Positions 26,740 through 36,149 are shown, numbered from the stretch's first letter. The stretch: 64,000 nucleotides of DNA from Kitasatospora gansuensis (GCF_014203705.1 NZ_JACHJR010000001.1:7750001-7814000), one strand, 5' to 3'. Notes: generated by a model not told the origin, from the letters alone. Translations and numbers: made by a program.

Positions 26740-29700
26740 ATGCATGATGACCGGAGTCTGGTCGAGTCCCGGCTCAAGCGGGTGCTCGCGGAGCGGATCC
26801 GCCCGGCGATGTACCCCGAGTCGGTGCCGCTGGAGGTCGGGATCTGGACCGCGCCGGACGAACCGGTGCCGGTGGCGGAGGGAATCGCCGCCCCGCGCAC
26901 CCCGATCGCGGCCGGCGCGCGCTGGGGCGCGCCCTGGGGCACCAGCTGGCTGACCGTCAGCGGGACGGTGCCGCAGGCGTGGGCGGGCCGGACGGTGGAG
27001 GCGCTGATCGACCTCGGGTTCGACGCCAACATGCCCGGCTTTCAGTGCGAGGGCCTGGTCTACCGGCCCGACGGCACACCGGTGAAGGGGCTCAACCCAC
27101 GCAACCAGTGGGTGCGGATCGCCGCCCCGGCGGCCGGCGGCGAACAGGTGCTGCTGCACGTCGAGGCCGCGTCCAACCCGGTGATCCTGGACTACCACCC
27201 CTTCCTGCCCACCGCGTTGGGGGAGAAGGAGACCGCCGGGAGCGAGCCGCAGTACCGGCTGGAGCGGGTCGACCTGGCGGTGCTCGACGAGAACGTGTGG
27301 CAGCTGGTGATCGACCTGGAGGTGCTGGGCGAGCTGATGGCCGAGCTGCCGGTCGAGGGCGCGCGCCGCTGGGACATCCTGCGCGCCGTCGAGCGGGCGC
27401 TCGACGCGGTCGACCTGCAGGACGTCAACGGCACGGCGGCCGCAGCCCGTTCGGAGCTGGCCGGGGTGCTGGCCTCGCCCGCCGAGCCGTCCGCGCACCG
27501 GATCAGCGCGGTCGGCCACGCGCACATCGACTCGGCCTGGCTGTGGCCGCTGCGCGAGACGGTCCGCAAGGTGGCCAGGACCACCGCCAACATGACCGCG
27601 CTGCTGGAGGACGAGCCGGACTTCGTCTACACCATGTCGCAGGCGCAGCAGTACGCCTGGATCAAGGAGCACCGCCCCGAGGTGTACGCCCGGGTGAAGA
27701 AGGCGGTGGCGGACGGCCGGTTCGTACCGGCCGGCGGGATGTGGGTGGAGTCGGACACCAACATGCCGGGCTCCGAGGCGATGGCCCGTCAGTTCGTCCA
27801 CGGCAAGCGGTTCTTCCTGGACGAGTTCGGGATCGAGAACGAGGAGGCCTGGCTGCCGGACACCTTCGGCTTCGCGGGCGGGCTGCCGCAGATCATCAAG
27901 GCCGCGGGCTCCAAGTGGCTGCTCACCCAGAAGATCTCCTGGAGCCAGGTGAACAAGTTCCCGCACCACACCTTCTGGTGGGAGGGCATCGACGGCACCA
28001 GGATCTTCACCCACTTCCCGCCGGTGGACACCTACAACTGCTCGATGGACGGGCGCGAAATCGCCCACGCCGCCCGCAACTTCAAGGACAAGGGGGTGGC
28101 CAGGCACTCCATCGCGCCGACCGGCTGGGGCGACGGCGGCGGGGGCACCACGCGCGAGATGATCGCCAAGGCGGCCCGGCTGCGCGACCTGGAGGGCTCG
28201 GCCCGGGTGCGCTGGGAGCGGCCCGCCGAGTTCTTCGCCAAGGCGCAGGCCGAGTACCCGAACCCGCCGGTCTGGGTCGGCGAACTGTACCTGGAGCTGC
28301 ACCGGGCGACGCTGACCAGCCAGGCCAGGACCAAGCAGGGCAACCGGGCGGCGGAGAACCTGCTCCGGGAGGCCGAGCTGTGGGCCGCCACGGCGGCGGT
28401 GCGGGCCCAGCTCCCGTACCCGTACCCGGAGTTGGACCGGATCTGGAAGACCGTCCTGCTGCACCAGTTCCACGACATCCTGCCCGGCTCCTCGATCGCC
28501 TGGGTGCACCGCGAGGCCGAGCGGACGTACGCCGCGGTGGCCGCCGAGCTGACCGGGATCATCGAGCGGGCGCAGCAGGCGCTGGCCGGGGACCCGGCGG
28601 CCGGGGGAGAGGTGGTCTTCAACGCCGCGCCGCACCCGCGCGGGGGAGTGCCCGCCGGTGGCGGCCGGGTGGTCGGGGCCGGGGCGGGCGACTGCACCGT
28701 GACGGCCCGGCCGGACGGCGGGTTCCGGCTCGGCAACGGGCTGCTCCGGGTGGAGGTGGACGGCCGGGGTCTGGTGGTGTCGGTGCTCGACCTGGCCGAG
28801 GGACGGGAGACGGTCGCCCCCGGGGCGGCAGCCAACCTGCTCCAGATCCACCCGGACTTCCCGAACATGTGGGACGCCTGGGACGTGGACCAGTTCTACC
28901 GGAACACCGTCACCGACCTGATCGGGGTGGACGGGATCACCGTGTCGGCGGACTCGCCGCAGGGTGTGCAGGTCCGGGTGTCGCGTTCGTTCGGGGCGTC
29001 CACGGCGGTGCAGACGATCGGTCTGACGGCGGGCGCCAAGCGGGTGGAGCTCGGCACCGAGGTGGACTGGCACGAGACCGAGAAGTTCCTCAAGGCCGCC
29101 TTCCCGCTCGACCTGCACACCGACCGGTACGCCGCCGAGACCCAGTTCGGCCACCTGTACCGGCCCACCCACACCAACACCAGCTGGGAGGCGGCCCGGT
29201 TCGAGTCCTGCAACCACCGCTTCGTCCACCTGGCCGAACCCGGCTGGGGCGTCGCCCTGGTGACCGCCTCCACCTACGGACACGACGTCACCAGGACGGT
29301 CCGGGAGGATCAGGGGACGACCACCACGGTCCGGTTCTCGCTGCTGAGAGCACCTCGTTTCCCCGACCCGCACACCGACCAGGGCCCGCACAGCTTCCGG
29401 CACGCGCTGGTGCCGGGCGCGGGCATCGGCGACGCCGTCCGGGAGGGCTACCTGATCAACCTGCCCGAGCGCCGGGTGACCGGCGACGCGGAGGTCCGGC
29501 CGCTGGTCGGGCTCGACAACGCGGCGGTGACGGTCAGCGCGGTCAAGCTCGCCGACGACGGGAGCGGAGACGTGGTGGTGCGCCTGTACGAGAGCACGGG
29601 CGGCCGGGCCTCGGCGGTGCTCACGGCCGGGTTCGACTTCGCCGAGGTGCTGGTGTGTGACCTGCTGGAGCGTCAGCTGGCGGGGCGTCAGGCGGAGGTG

Positions 29701-29769
29701 GCGGAGGGCGGGGTGCGGCTGCGGTTGCGGCCGTTCGAGCTGGTCACGCTGCGGTTCGTCCGCGGCTGA
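26740..29769 (+). CDS. GH38 alpha-mannosidase (importer operon)
   Basis: Cytoplasmic zinc-dependent alpha-mannosidase of 1009 aa, the normal length for bacterial GH38. An N-terminal beta domain (to about residue 250) precedes the catalytic domain. Motifs are VGHAHIDSAWLWPLRET (metal His/Asp), EAWLPDTFGFAGGLPQ (nucleophile Asp) and HQFHDILPGSSIAWV (late metal His). A C-terminal beta-sandwich is expected (ETQFGHLYRPTHTNTSWE, FARFESCNHRFV-like region). It is much shorter than the GH38 at 8948 and not a close copy, so linkage specificities may differ. ATG at 26740 follows GGAG by eight bases; a GTG at 26731 is an alternative start. Confidence 0.92.
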   Translation: MHDDRSLVESRLKRVLAERIRPAMYPESVPLEVGIWTAPDEPVPVAEGIAAPRTPIAAGARWGAPWGTSWLTVSGTVPQAWAGRTVEALIDLGFDANMPGFQCEGLVYRPDGTPVKGLNPRNQWVRIAAPAAGGEQVLLHVEAASNPVILDYHPFLPTALGEKETAGSEPQYRLERVDLAVLDENVWQLVIDLEVLGELMAELPVEGARRWDILRAVERALDAVDLQDVNGTAAAARSELAGVLASPAEPSAHRISAVGHAHIDSAWLWPLRETVRKVARTTANMTALLEDEPDFVYTMSQAQQYAWIKEHRPEVYARVKKAVADGRFVPAGGMWVESDTNMPGSEAMARQFVHGKRFFLDEFGIENEEAWLPDTFGFAGGLPQIIKAAGSKWLLTQKISWSQVNKFPHHTFWWEGIDGTRIFTHFPPVDTYNCSMDGREIAHAARNFKDKGVARHSIAPTGWGDGGGGTTREMIAKAARLRDLEGSARVRWERPAEFFAKAQAEYPNPPVWVGELYLELHRATLTSQARTKQGNRAAENLLREAELWAATAAVRAQLPYPYPELDRIWKTVLLHQFHDILPGSSIAWVHREAERTYAAVAAELTGIIERAQQALAGDPAAGGEVVFNAAPHPRGGVPAGGGRVVGAGAGDCTVTARPDGGFRLGNGLLRVEVDGRGLVVSVLDLAEGRETVAPGAAANLLQIHPDFPNMWDAWDVDQFYRNTVTDLIGVDGITVSADSPQGVQVRVSRSFGASTAVQTIGLTAGAKRVELGTEVDWHETEKFLKAAFPLDLHTDRYAAETQFGHLYRPTHTNTSWEAARFESCNHRFVHLAEPGWGVALVTASTYGHDVTRTVREDQGTTTTVRFSLLRAPRFPDPHTDQGPHSFRHALVPGAGIGDAVREGYLINLPERRVTGDAEVRPLVGLDNAAVTVSAVKLADDGSGDVVVRLYESTGGRASAVLTAGFDFAEVLVCDLLERQLAGRQAEVAEGGVRLRLRPFELVTLRFVRG

Positions 29770-29791
29770 CGGCGTACGGGCCGGGGCAGCG

Positions 29792-30661
29792 TCAGCCGGG
29801 TCGGAAGGCGACCCGGACGGTCGGGTCGGCGGGGACGATCAGGACGCTGCCCTGGTCGGCCCGCCACCCGTCCGGGATCACGAACATCCGGTTGCCGGAC
29901 TGCGCCAGCAGGCGCAGTCCCTGGTAGCGGAACCGGAAGCGCTGTTCGGGGCCGGCCACCGGGAGCCGCTCCTCGGTCACGTCCGGGTGCTGGAAGTACA
30001 GGCGCTCGGCGGTGTCCAGGGTGATCGCCGGTCGGAGCCAGAGCCGGTCGGCCAGGTAGCGGGCGTCGGCGCGGCCGTGCTGGTGGGCGTAGGCGTTCGC
30101 CGCCCAGAAGGCGGAGAGCGAGATCAGGGCGGCGACCAGGGCCAGCGCGGGCAGTTCGCGGCCGACCGGGTAGTCCTGCCCCTGTGCCTTGACCCGCAGT
30201 AGCCGCCCGTACAGCACCAGCAGCAGGCCGCCGCCCAGCAGCAGGGGCGTGTCGAGCGCACGGGCCGGCCAGACCCGGAAGCCGCCGAGCAGGCCGAGGA
30301 GGAACAGCAGCAGCCCACACACCGTCAGGCCGATGGCGGCGCCGCGCAGGTAGGGCAGCAGGGGTGACCCGGCCCGGCCGGCAGCGGTCACGCCGTGGTA
30401 GCCGAGCACGCCGAGCAGGCCGGCCAGCAGGGCCGTCCCGACCGGGAGGTAGAGCGCTCCGGCGCTGCGCAGCAGGTAGTCCTGGGTGGAGAAGCCCAGG
30501 GTGGCCGCGTCGACGCCGAAGCGCTCGTACAGCGCGTCGGTGTAGGCGAAGCCGAAGTAGAGCAGCAGGGCCGTCAGCACGGTGGTGGGCGCGAGCAGCC
30601 CGGCGAGGGTCTTGACCCAGTTGCCCCAGGGCGGTCGGGTCGGGCTCTGTTCCTCCACCAC
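29792..30661 (-). CDS. Integral membrane protein of unknown function
   Basis: Membrane protein of 289 aa with about five hydrophobic segments (for example TTVLTALLLYFGFAYTDAL and AAIGLTVCGLLLFLLGLLGGF). After the last segment a soluble C-terminal domain of about 90 residues follows (ITLDTAERLYFQHPDVTEERLPV to the end), likely extracytoplasmic. The family is not one I recognise. It converges on the GH38 gene with a 22-base gap. The next gene upstream on its strand is a lipoprotein, suggesting a small envelope operon. Confidence 0.75.
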   Translation of the reverse strand: MVEEQSPTRPPWGNWVKTLAGLLAPTTVLTALLLYFGFAYTDALYERFGVDAATLGFSTQDYLLRSAGALYLPVGTALLAGLLGVLGYHGVTAAGRAGSPLLPYLRGAAIGLTVCGLLLFLLGLLGGFRVWPARALDTPLLLGGGLLLVLYGRLLRVKAQGQDYPVGRELPALALVAALISLSAFWAANAYAHQHGRADARYLADRLWLRPAITLDTAERLYFQHPDVTEERLPVAGPEQRFRFRYQGLRLLAQSGNRMFVIPDGWRADQGSVLIVPADPTVRVAFRPG

Positions 30662-30698
30662 GGCGCACCTCGCGGTCGGTTCGGCTGCTGACCTGCTG

Positions 30699-31259
30699 TC
30701 AGCTTTCGGGTGAGGACTGGGACGGGGAGCGGGACGCCGACGGGGAGGGGGAGCGGGATGGCGGGGACGCGGTGGTGGAGAAGGTCCACGGCTCGGAGCG
30801 GCCGGTCAGATGGGCGCAGATGGTGTGCTGGGAGACGAACGGCGCCGTCTCATCCGGGGTGAAGTCGACGTCGAACTCGTCGGTGGCGCCCGGGCGGAGG
30901 TTCACGGGCAAGCTCTTCGGCGACACGGTCGGCCAGCGGCCCTTGCCTGCCGTGCAGTCGGTCAGGTTCACGGTGCCGGTGTAGGTCTCCGTCGTCGACG
31001 GGTTGTGCAGCGAGAAGTGGACGTGGCCGCCGTTCCCGGTGAAGTCGCCCGAGATCCGGCCGGCCGTGTCGAAGCCGCCGTCGTCCTGTTTCCGCTTGGT
31101 GGTGGCGGTGCCGGTCGGCCGGGTCGAACTCTCGGCGGCCGAGGAGGACGCGGTCGTGGGGCCTGGCTCAGAGCCGCCGTCGGAGGAGCACCCGGCCAGC
31201 AGGGCGGCGGACACGATGCTCACCAGCAGTGCGGCTTGCCTCGGGGTTTCCGTAGCCAT
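30699..31259 (-). CDS. Putative lipoprotein
   Basis: Exported 186-aa lipoprotein. The signal peptide ends in the lipobox LLAGC (lipidated Cys24). A low-complexity Ser/Thr/Gly linker leads to one beta-sandwich of about 100 residues (ISGDFTGNGGHVHFSLHNPSTTETYTGTVNLTDC, then FTPDETAPFVSQHTICAHLTG, with a likely disulphide pair). The tail is a Ser/Pro-rich repeat (PSRSPSPSASRSPSQSS) resembling a cell-wall spacer. GGGAGAG before the ATG supports the start. Function unknown. Confidence 0.82.
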   Translation of the reverse strand: MATETPRQAALLVSIVSAALLAGCSSDGGSEPGPTTASSSAAESSTRPTGTATTKRKQDDGGFDTAGRISGDFTGNGGHVHFSLHNPSTTETYTGTVNLTDCTAGKGRWPTVSPKSLPVNLRPGATDEFDVDFTPDETAPFVSQHTICAHLTGRSEPWTFSTTASPPSRSPSPSASRSPSQSSPES

Positions 31260-31402
31260 CCGCTCTCCCGGCTCTCGTCCGACTGTGGCATGCGCGGGCC
31301 CGTTGTTCGCAGCGCGGCGGGCCGTGCTCGGACGCTAACAGCGACTCGCACGGTTCGTGTGCACGCCATGCGGTCCGGCCGGGTGAAGCTCCGTCAACCG
31401 GA

Positions 31403-32332
31403 TCAGGAGGCCGGCTGCGGTGCGCGTTCCTGCCGCTCGGTGCGGTAGCGGCCCGGGGTGGTGCCGAACTCGCGGTTGAACGCGTGCGAGAAGGCGTAGG
31501 GACCGGCGTAGCCGACCCGGTGGGCGATGGTGGCCAGTGGGTCGGCGGTGTCGCGGAGCAGGGTGGCGGCGTAGGTGAGGCGCCACCAGGTGAGGTAGGC
31601 CATCGGGGGCCGGCCGACCTGGGTGGTGAAGCGGCGGGCCAGGGTGGGGCGGGAGACGCCGGCCTCGGCGGCCAGCCGGTCGTTGGTCCACGGCGCGGCC
31701 GGGTCGGTGTGCAGGGCGCGCAGGGCGGCGGCGGTGACCGGGTCGCCCAGCGCGGTGGACCAGGCCCCGGTGCTCGCCCCGGCCAGCCAGGCCCGGACCA
31801 GGTAGATCAGCAGGAGATCGAGCAGGCTGGGCACGGCCAGGCAGGAGCCGGGCCGGGCCGACTCCAGTTCGCTGCCCAACAGGTCGATGGCGGCCCGGAG
31901 TTCGGGATGGTGGCCGATCCGGTTCGGCAGGTGGACGACGTCCGGGAGTTCGGCCAGCAGCGGGTGCACCCGGCTGCGGTCCAGCCGGTACTTGCCGCAG
32001 AGCAGCTCGACCCCGCCGACCGTGGCGGGCCGGGGCGCCCCGCCGTCGTACTGCTCGAACGGCACCGCCCGTGCCACGGTGGCCGGGTCGGCGGGCGAGT
32101 CGGCGATCACATGGCCGGTGCCGTGCGGGAGCAGCACCGCGTCGCCCGCACCGAGCGAGACCGGGTCGCCACCGCCGTCGGGCAGCAGCCAGCAGCCGCC
32201 CGTCAGCACGACGTGGAACCCCGCGCCGTCGTACGGGGCCAGCCGGGTGCACCAACTCCCGCCGACCCGGAGCCGGTTGGAGGAGGGGCGGCCGAGCCGG
32301 ACGGCGGAGATCGCGTCGCTCACTACATCCAT
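31403..32332 (-). CDS. AraC-family regulator with cupin_6 sensor domain
   Basis: Transcription factor of 309 aa. The N-terminal cupin-type ligand domain (WCTRLAPYDGAGFHVVLTGGCWLL, VSLGAGDAVLLPHGTGHVI) precedes two C-terminal AraC helix-turn-helix motifs (WTNDRLAAEAGVSRPTLARRFTTQVGRPPMAYL and IAHRVGYAGPYAFSHAFNREFGTTPGRYR). This subgroup commonly regulates a divergently transcribed redox or detoxification gene; the divergent neighbour here is an MBL-fold hydrolase 101 bases away. Confidence 0.92.
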   Translation of the reverse strand: MDVVSDAISAVRLGRPSSNRLRVGGSWCTRLAPYDGAGFHVVLTGGCWLLPDGGGDPVSLGAGDAVLLPHGTGHVIADSPADPATVARAVPFEQYDGGAPRPATVGGVELLCGKYRLDRSRVHPLLAELPDVVHLPNRIGHHPELRAAIDLLGSELESARPGSCLAVPSLLDLLLIYLVRAWLAGASTGAWSTALGDPVTAAALRALHTDPAAPWTNDRLAAEAGVSRPTLARRFTTQVGRPPMAYLTWWRLTYAATLLRDTADPLATIAHRVGYAGPYAFSHAFNREFGTTPGRYRTERQERAPQPAS

Positions 32333-32433
32333 CGCTCCAGCATACGGAGGTCCTCACCGGTGAGACGCACGCGTATTCGCTTGAGCACGACAGGCATTGA
32401 GCCGCTCACCGGATGTTCTCTAGGGTCGTGGTC

Positions 32434-33342
32434 ATGGAGAACGAGAGCGTGCAGCGCATGATGCTGGGAGACGTCGAGGTCATCCGACTGGTGGAGTGGC
32501 GGGGGACCTTCCTGCCGGCCCGGGACTTCGTCCCGGAAGCCGGGGCCGAGGTGTGGCGGGAGAACGAGGACTGGCTGGCGCCGGACCACTGGGAGCCGGA
32601 CGGCGACCGGGCGGCGGCCGCCCTGCAGACCTGGGTGCTGCGCAGCGGCGGCCGTACGGTCGTGGTCGACACCGGGGTGGGCAACGGGCGCGAGCGGCCG
32701 GGATCGCCGCAGTTCCACCACTGGCAGGGCGACTTCATGGGCCTGCTGGACCGGGCCGGGATCAAGCCGGCGGAGGTCGACGTGGTGGTCAACACCCACC
32801 TGCACGTCGACCACGTGGGCTGGAACACCACGGCGGTGGACGGGAGTTGGGAGCCGACCTTCCCGAACGCCCGGTACCTGCTGCCGGCCGCCGACGACGC
32901 GTACTACGGCCCCGGCAACGACTACGCCAACGGCCACCGGGCGGACGACCGGCTGCTCTACGAGGACAGCATCGCCCCCGTCCACCGGGCCGGGCAGGCC
33001 GTGCTGTGGGACGGCGCCCACCGGATCGACGAGCACCTCACGCTGGAGTCCGCGCCCGGCCACACGCCCGGCTCCGCCGTCCTGCGGCTCGCCTCCGGCG
33101 GCGACCGGGCGGTCTTCGTCGGGGATCTGCTGCACAGCCCGGTGCAGATCCTCCGTCCTGGCTGCAGCAGCTGCTTCTGCCTGGACCCGGCGCAGGCGGT
33201 GACCAGCCGCCGCCGGATCCTCGAACGGGCGGCGGACGAACGGGAGTTGGTGATCCCGGCGCACTTCGGCGGGGCGGGGGCGGCAGAGGTCAGGAAGGCG
33301 GGCGACGGCTTCGCCGTCGACCGCTGGGCGGCCTACAGCTGA
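32434..33342 (+). CDS. MBL-fold metallohydrolase divergent from AraC
   Basis: Soluble 302-aa MBL enzyme with metal motif HLHVDH (122-127), a later histidine in ESAPGHTPGSAVL, the bridging aspartate in VFVGDLLHSP and a final histidine in VIPAHFGG. The overall pattern is that of quorum-quenching lactonase or alkyl-sulfatase-like MBL proteins of about 300 aa. It is probably controlled by the AraC-type regulator on the other side of a short divergent gap. The ATG at 32434 was chosen over an upstream in-frame ATG because of an AGGG eight bases before it. Confidence 0.88.
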   Translation: MENESVQRMMLGDVEVIRLVEWRGTFLPARDFVPEAGAEVWRENEDWLAPDHWEPDGDRAAAALQTWVLRSGGRTVVVDTGVGNGRERPGSPQFHHWQGDFMGLLDRAGIKPAEVDVVVNTHLHVDHVGWNTTAVDGSWEPTFPNARYLLPAADDAYYGPGNDYANGHRADDRLLYEDSIAPVHRAGQAVLWDGAHRIDEHLTLESAPGHTPGSAVLRLASGGDRAVFVGDLLHSPVQILRPGCSSCFCLDPAQAVTSRRRILERAADERELVIPAHFGGAGAAEVRKAGDGFAVDRWAAYS

Positions 33343-34181
33343 CGCAGCGCCAGCGTCCAGGTGTGGACGGTGTAGCGGCTGTGCTTCTCGGGGTGCTGCT
33401 CGGCGAGGGTCACGGTGAGGCCGTCGGCGGTGCGCTCCAGGGTGCCCAGGTAGCGGTGCAGCTCGTCCGGCGCGACGGGCAGCAGCTCGGCCAGCACGGT
33501 CTCCTCCAGGCCGCGCCCGACCGCGCGCAGCACCCCGGCGTCCAGGAGCAGGATGGTGCCGTCCGGCAGGACCAGTGGTTCGGAGGCGGTCAGGCCGGTG
33601 AGCCGCGGCCCGCGTTCGATCACGCCGCCGGGCCGCAGCCGGACCACCCGGCTGCCCTCCGCCAGGCCGCGGTCGGACTCCACCACCCGGATGCCGCTGC
33701 CCGCCACGAAGTGGCCGCAACTGCGCCAGGCGTCCACCTGGTTGCCGTCGCGGTCGTACTCCCAGGTGTCGAAGAAGTCGTAGCCCGCGAGCCCGAGGAA
33801 GAAGCGGCCGCCGCGCAGGACGGCGCCGCGCTCGCCCCGGAGTTCGGCGATCAGGGTCCCGTCCGCCAGGTCGAGCAGCAGGGCCGGGCCGAGGAAGCCC
33901 CAGGGCGTGTACTCCTGGGAGTCGGTGGTGACCAGGACCCGGCCGCTGGAGATGTGGGCGGCGTTGGGGATGCCGGTGCAGGGGCTGACCCAGCGGATCC
34001 GGCCGTCGCCGTCGACGCAGTTGACCCCGCCGACCTGGGCGTGGATGCGCAGGTCGCCCCGCCGGGCGAGCGGCTGCCCTTTGGCGATCGGTGTGTAGTA
34101 CGGCGGCTGTCCGGTGCGGCGCTTCTGCGTCAGGACGGTGACGCGCCAACCGGGCGAGGTCGCGTCCTCGGATATCGGCAT
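33333..34181 (-). CDS. Hypothetical protein, predicted beta-propeller-like
   Basis: Soluble 282-aa protein that I cannot place in a family. It has repeated short beta-strand units with turn motifs (CVDGDGRIRWVSP, LLDLADGTLIAEL, EYDRDGNQVDAW, VVRLRPGGVIERG, LVLPDGTILLLDAG), as in partial beta-propellers of the PQQ or YncE type. No signal peptide. It overlaps the convergent MBL gene by ten bases at its 3' end. Confidence 0.65.
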   Translation of the reverse strand: MPISEDATSPGWRVTVLTQKRRTGQPPYYTPIAKGQPLARRGDLRIHAQVGGVNCVDGDGRIRWVSPCTGIPNAAHISSGRVLVTTDSQEYTPWGFLGPALLLDLADGTLIAELRGERGAVLRGGRFFLGLAGYDFFDTWEYDRDGNQVDAWRSCGHFVAGSGIRVVESDRGLAEGSRVVRLRPGGVIERGPRLTGLTASEPLVLPDGTILLLDAGVLRAVGRGLEETVLAELLPVAPDELHRYLGTLERTADGLTVTLAEQHPEKHSRYTVHTWTLALRQL

Positions 34182-34239
34182 GACCGGGATGCTAACGCAG
34201 GCGGCGCGGCTGGAGTCGGCCGCACCGCCTGAGCATCCG

Positions 34240-34881
34240 TCAGTGGCCGCGGGCCGGCCAGTCCGCCAGCTGCGGGGCTTCTCCGCCGATGGTGGTGGAG
34301 TCGCCGTGGCCGGTGCGGACCACGGTCTCCGGCGGGAGGGTGAGCAGGCGGTCGGTGATCGAGCGGACGATGGTGGGGAAGTCGGAGAAGGACCGGCCGG
34401 TGGCGCCCGGACCGCCCGCGAACAGGGTGTCGCCGGTGAAGACCGTGCCCAGCGCGGGGGCGTACAGGCAGACCGCGCCGGGGGCGTGGCCCGGGGTGTG
34501 CAGGACCGTCAGTTCGGTGCCCGCCACGGTCAGCCGGTGGCCGTCGGGCAGCGGGCCGTCCGGGGCGCGGTCGGGGTGGGTGCGGTCCCAGAGCGGGCGG
34601 TCGGCCTCGTTCAGCAGGATCGGCGCGCCGGTCCGGTCGGCCAGGGCGGGGGCCGCGTTGACGTGGTCGTCGTGGGCGTGGGTGCAGACGATCGCGACCA
34701 CCCGGCGGTCGCCGATCAGCGCCGCCACGGCGTCGGCGTCGTGGGCCGGGTCGATGACGAGCACCTCGTGGTCGTCGCCGACCAGCCAGACGTTGTTGTC
34801 GACCTCCCAGGTGCCGCCGTCCAGCGAGAAGGTGCCGGAGGTGACCAGGTGTTCGATCCGGGTCGGGAGTTGAGCGGTCAT
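34240..34881 (-). CDS. MBL-fold hydrolase, probable S-formylmycothiol-type partner of MscR
   Basis: Cytoplasmic 213-aa glyoxalase II-like MBL enzyme, motif HAHDDH (68-73), then HTPGHAPGAVCLY, FTGDTLFAGGPG and RTGHGDSTTIG. Its ATG shares one base with the stop of the upstream dehydrogenase (TGATG), so it is translated with it. In actinobacteria an MBL hydrolase regularly accompanies S-(hydroxymethyl)mycothiol dehydrogenase and is thought to hydrolyse the formyl-mycothiol product to formate and mycothiol. Assignment rests on this pairing and the fold. Confidence 0.88.
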   Translation of the reverse strand: MTAQLPTRIEHLVTSGTFSLDGGTWEVDNNVWLVGDDHEVLVIDPAHDADAVAALIGDRRVVAIVCTHAHDDHVNAAPALADRTGAPILLNEADRPLWDRTHPDRAPDGPLPDGHRLTVAGTELTVLHTPGHAPGAVCLYAPALGTVFTGDTLFAGGPGATGRSFSDFPTIVRSITDRLLTLPPETVVRTGHGDSTTIGGEAPQLADWPARGH

Positions 34882-35966
34882 CAGAAGACCACCACCGAGC
34901 GCAGGACGTCGCCGCCGTGCATCCGGGCGAAGGCCTGCTCGACGCCGTCCAGCGGGATGGTCTCGGTGACGAAGGCGTCCAGGTCCAGCCGCCCCTGCCG
35001 GTAGAGGTCGATCAGCAGCGGGAAGTCCCGGCTGGGCAGGCAGTCCCCGTACCAGCTCGACTTGAGCGCGCCGCCCCGGCCGAAGACGTCCAGCAGCGGC
35101 AGTTCGAGCTGCATCTCCGGGGTCGGCACGCCGACCAGGACGACGGTGCCCGCCAGGTCGCGGGCGTAGAACGCCTGCCGGTAGGTCTCCGGGCGGCCCA
35201 CGGCGTCGATCACCACGTCCGCGCCGAAGCCGTCGGTCAGCTCGCGGATCGCCTCGACGGCGTCCGCCTGGCGGGAGTTGACGGTGTGGGTGGCGCCGAG
35301 GCCGCGGGCCAGCTCGAGCTTGCGGTCGTCGATGTCCACCGCGATGATCCGGCCCGCTCCGGCCAGCCGGGAGCCCGCGATCGCCGCGCCGCCGACTCCG
35401 CCGCAGCCGATCACGGCCACGCTGTCGCCCCGGCCGACCGCGCCGGTGTTGATCGCCGCGCCCAGACCGGCCATCACGCCGCAGCCGAGCAGTCCGGCAG
35501 CGGCGGGGGAGGCCGCCGGGTCGACCTTGGTGCACTGGCCGGCCGCGACCAGGGTCTTCTCGGCGAACGCGCCGATGCCCAGCGCGGGGGAGAGCTCGGT
35601 GCCGTCCAGCAGGGTCATCCGCTGCTTGGCGTTGTGGGTGGCGAAGCAGTACCACGGCCGTCCGCGCCGACAGGCCCGGCACTGGCCGCACACCGCACGC
35701 CAGTTGAGGATCACGAAGTCACCCGGGGCGACCTCGGTGACGCCCTCGCCGACCGACTCCACCACCCCGGCCGCCTCGTGGCCGAGCAGGAACGGGAACT
35801 CGTCGTTGATGCCGCCCTCGCGGTAGTGCAGATCGGTGTGGCAGACCCCGCAGGCCTGCACCTTGACCACCGCCTCGCCCGGCCCCGGGTCGGGCACCAC
35901 GATGGTCTCCACCCGGACGGGCTCGCCCTTCGCACGGGCGATGACGCCCTGGACCTGCTGGGACAT
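34881..35966 (-). CDS. mscR: S-(hydroxymethyl)mycothiol dehydrogenase
   Basis: Zinc- and NAD-dependent class III-like alcohol dehydrogenase, 361 aa. It oxidises the formaldehyde-mycothiol adduct, and members also reduce S-nitrosomycothiol. The catalytic zinc is held by Cys42 and His43 (ACGVCHTDLHY) with the GHEAAG motif. Structural zinc cysteines are 93, 96, 99 and 107 (AVCGQCRACRRGRPWYC). The Rossmann motif is GCGGVGGAAIAG and the NAD-type acidic residue is in IIAVDID. The next gene is its MBL-fold partner. ATG at 35966 follows AAGGGG; an earlier in-frame start would add 13 residues without support. Confidence 0.92.
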   Translation of the reverse strand: MSQQVQGVIARAKGEPVRVETIVVPDPGPGEAVVKVQACGVCHTDLHYREGGINDEFPFLLGHEAAGVVESVGEGVTEVAPGDFVILNWRAVCGQCRACRRGRPWYCFATHNAKQRMTLLDGTELSPALGIGAFAEKTLVAAGQCTKVDPAASPAAAGLLGCGVMAGLGAAINTGAVGRGDSVAVIGCGGVGGAAIAGSRLAGAGRIIAVDIDDRKLELARGLGATHTVNSRQADAVEAIRELTDGFGADVVIDAVGRPETYRQAFYARDLAGTVVLVGVPTPEMQLELPLLDVFGRGGALKSSWYGDCLPSRDFPLLIDLYRQGRLDLDAFVTETIPLDGVEQAFARMHGGDVLRSVVVF

Positions 35967-36149
35967 GGCTGGAAACCCCTTCGTCGGACCGGCCGGGGAA
36001 CCCACGGCTCCCTCCCGTCGGCAAGGTTACGCAACGGGCTCCCGTCCGGCCCCGCCTGCGAGGTGTGTCCCCGATTCCGGGTGCGATCCCCCTTGTGCGG
36101 GAGCCGTCACCCCTGCAAGATGCCTGGCAGCTGTCTCCGAGGAGGGCAA

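Noticed and set aside
24592..29403. Minus-strand open frame of 1603 codons opposite the permease, GH5 and GH38 genes
   Set aside because: A shadow of high GC content. The plus strand encodes recognisable families with correct motifs and ribosome binding sites, while the antisense product is low-complexity Arg/Gly/His/Asp-rich.
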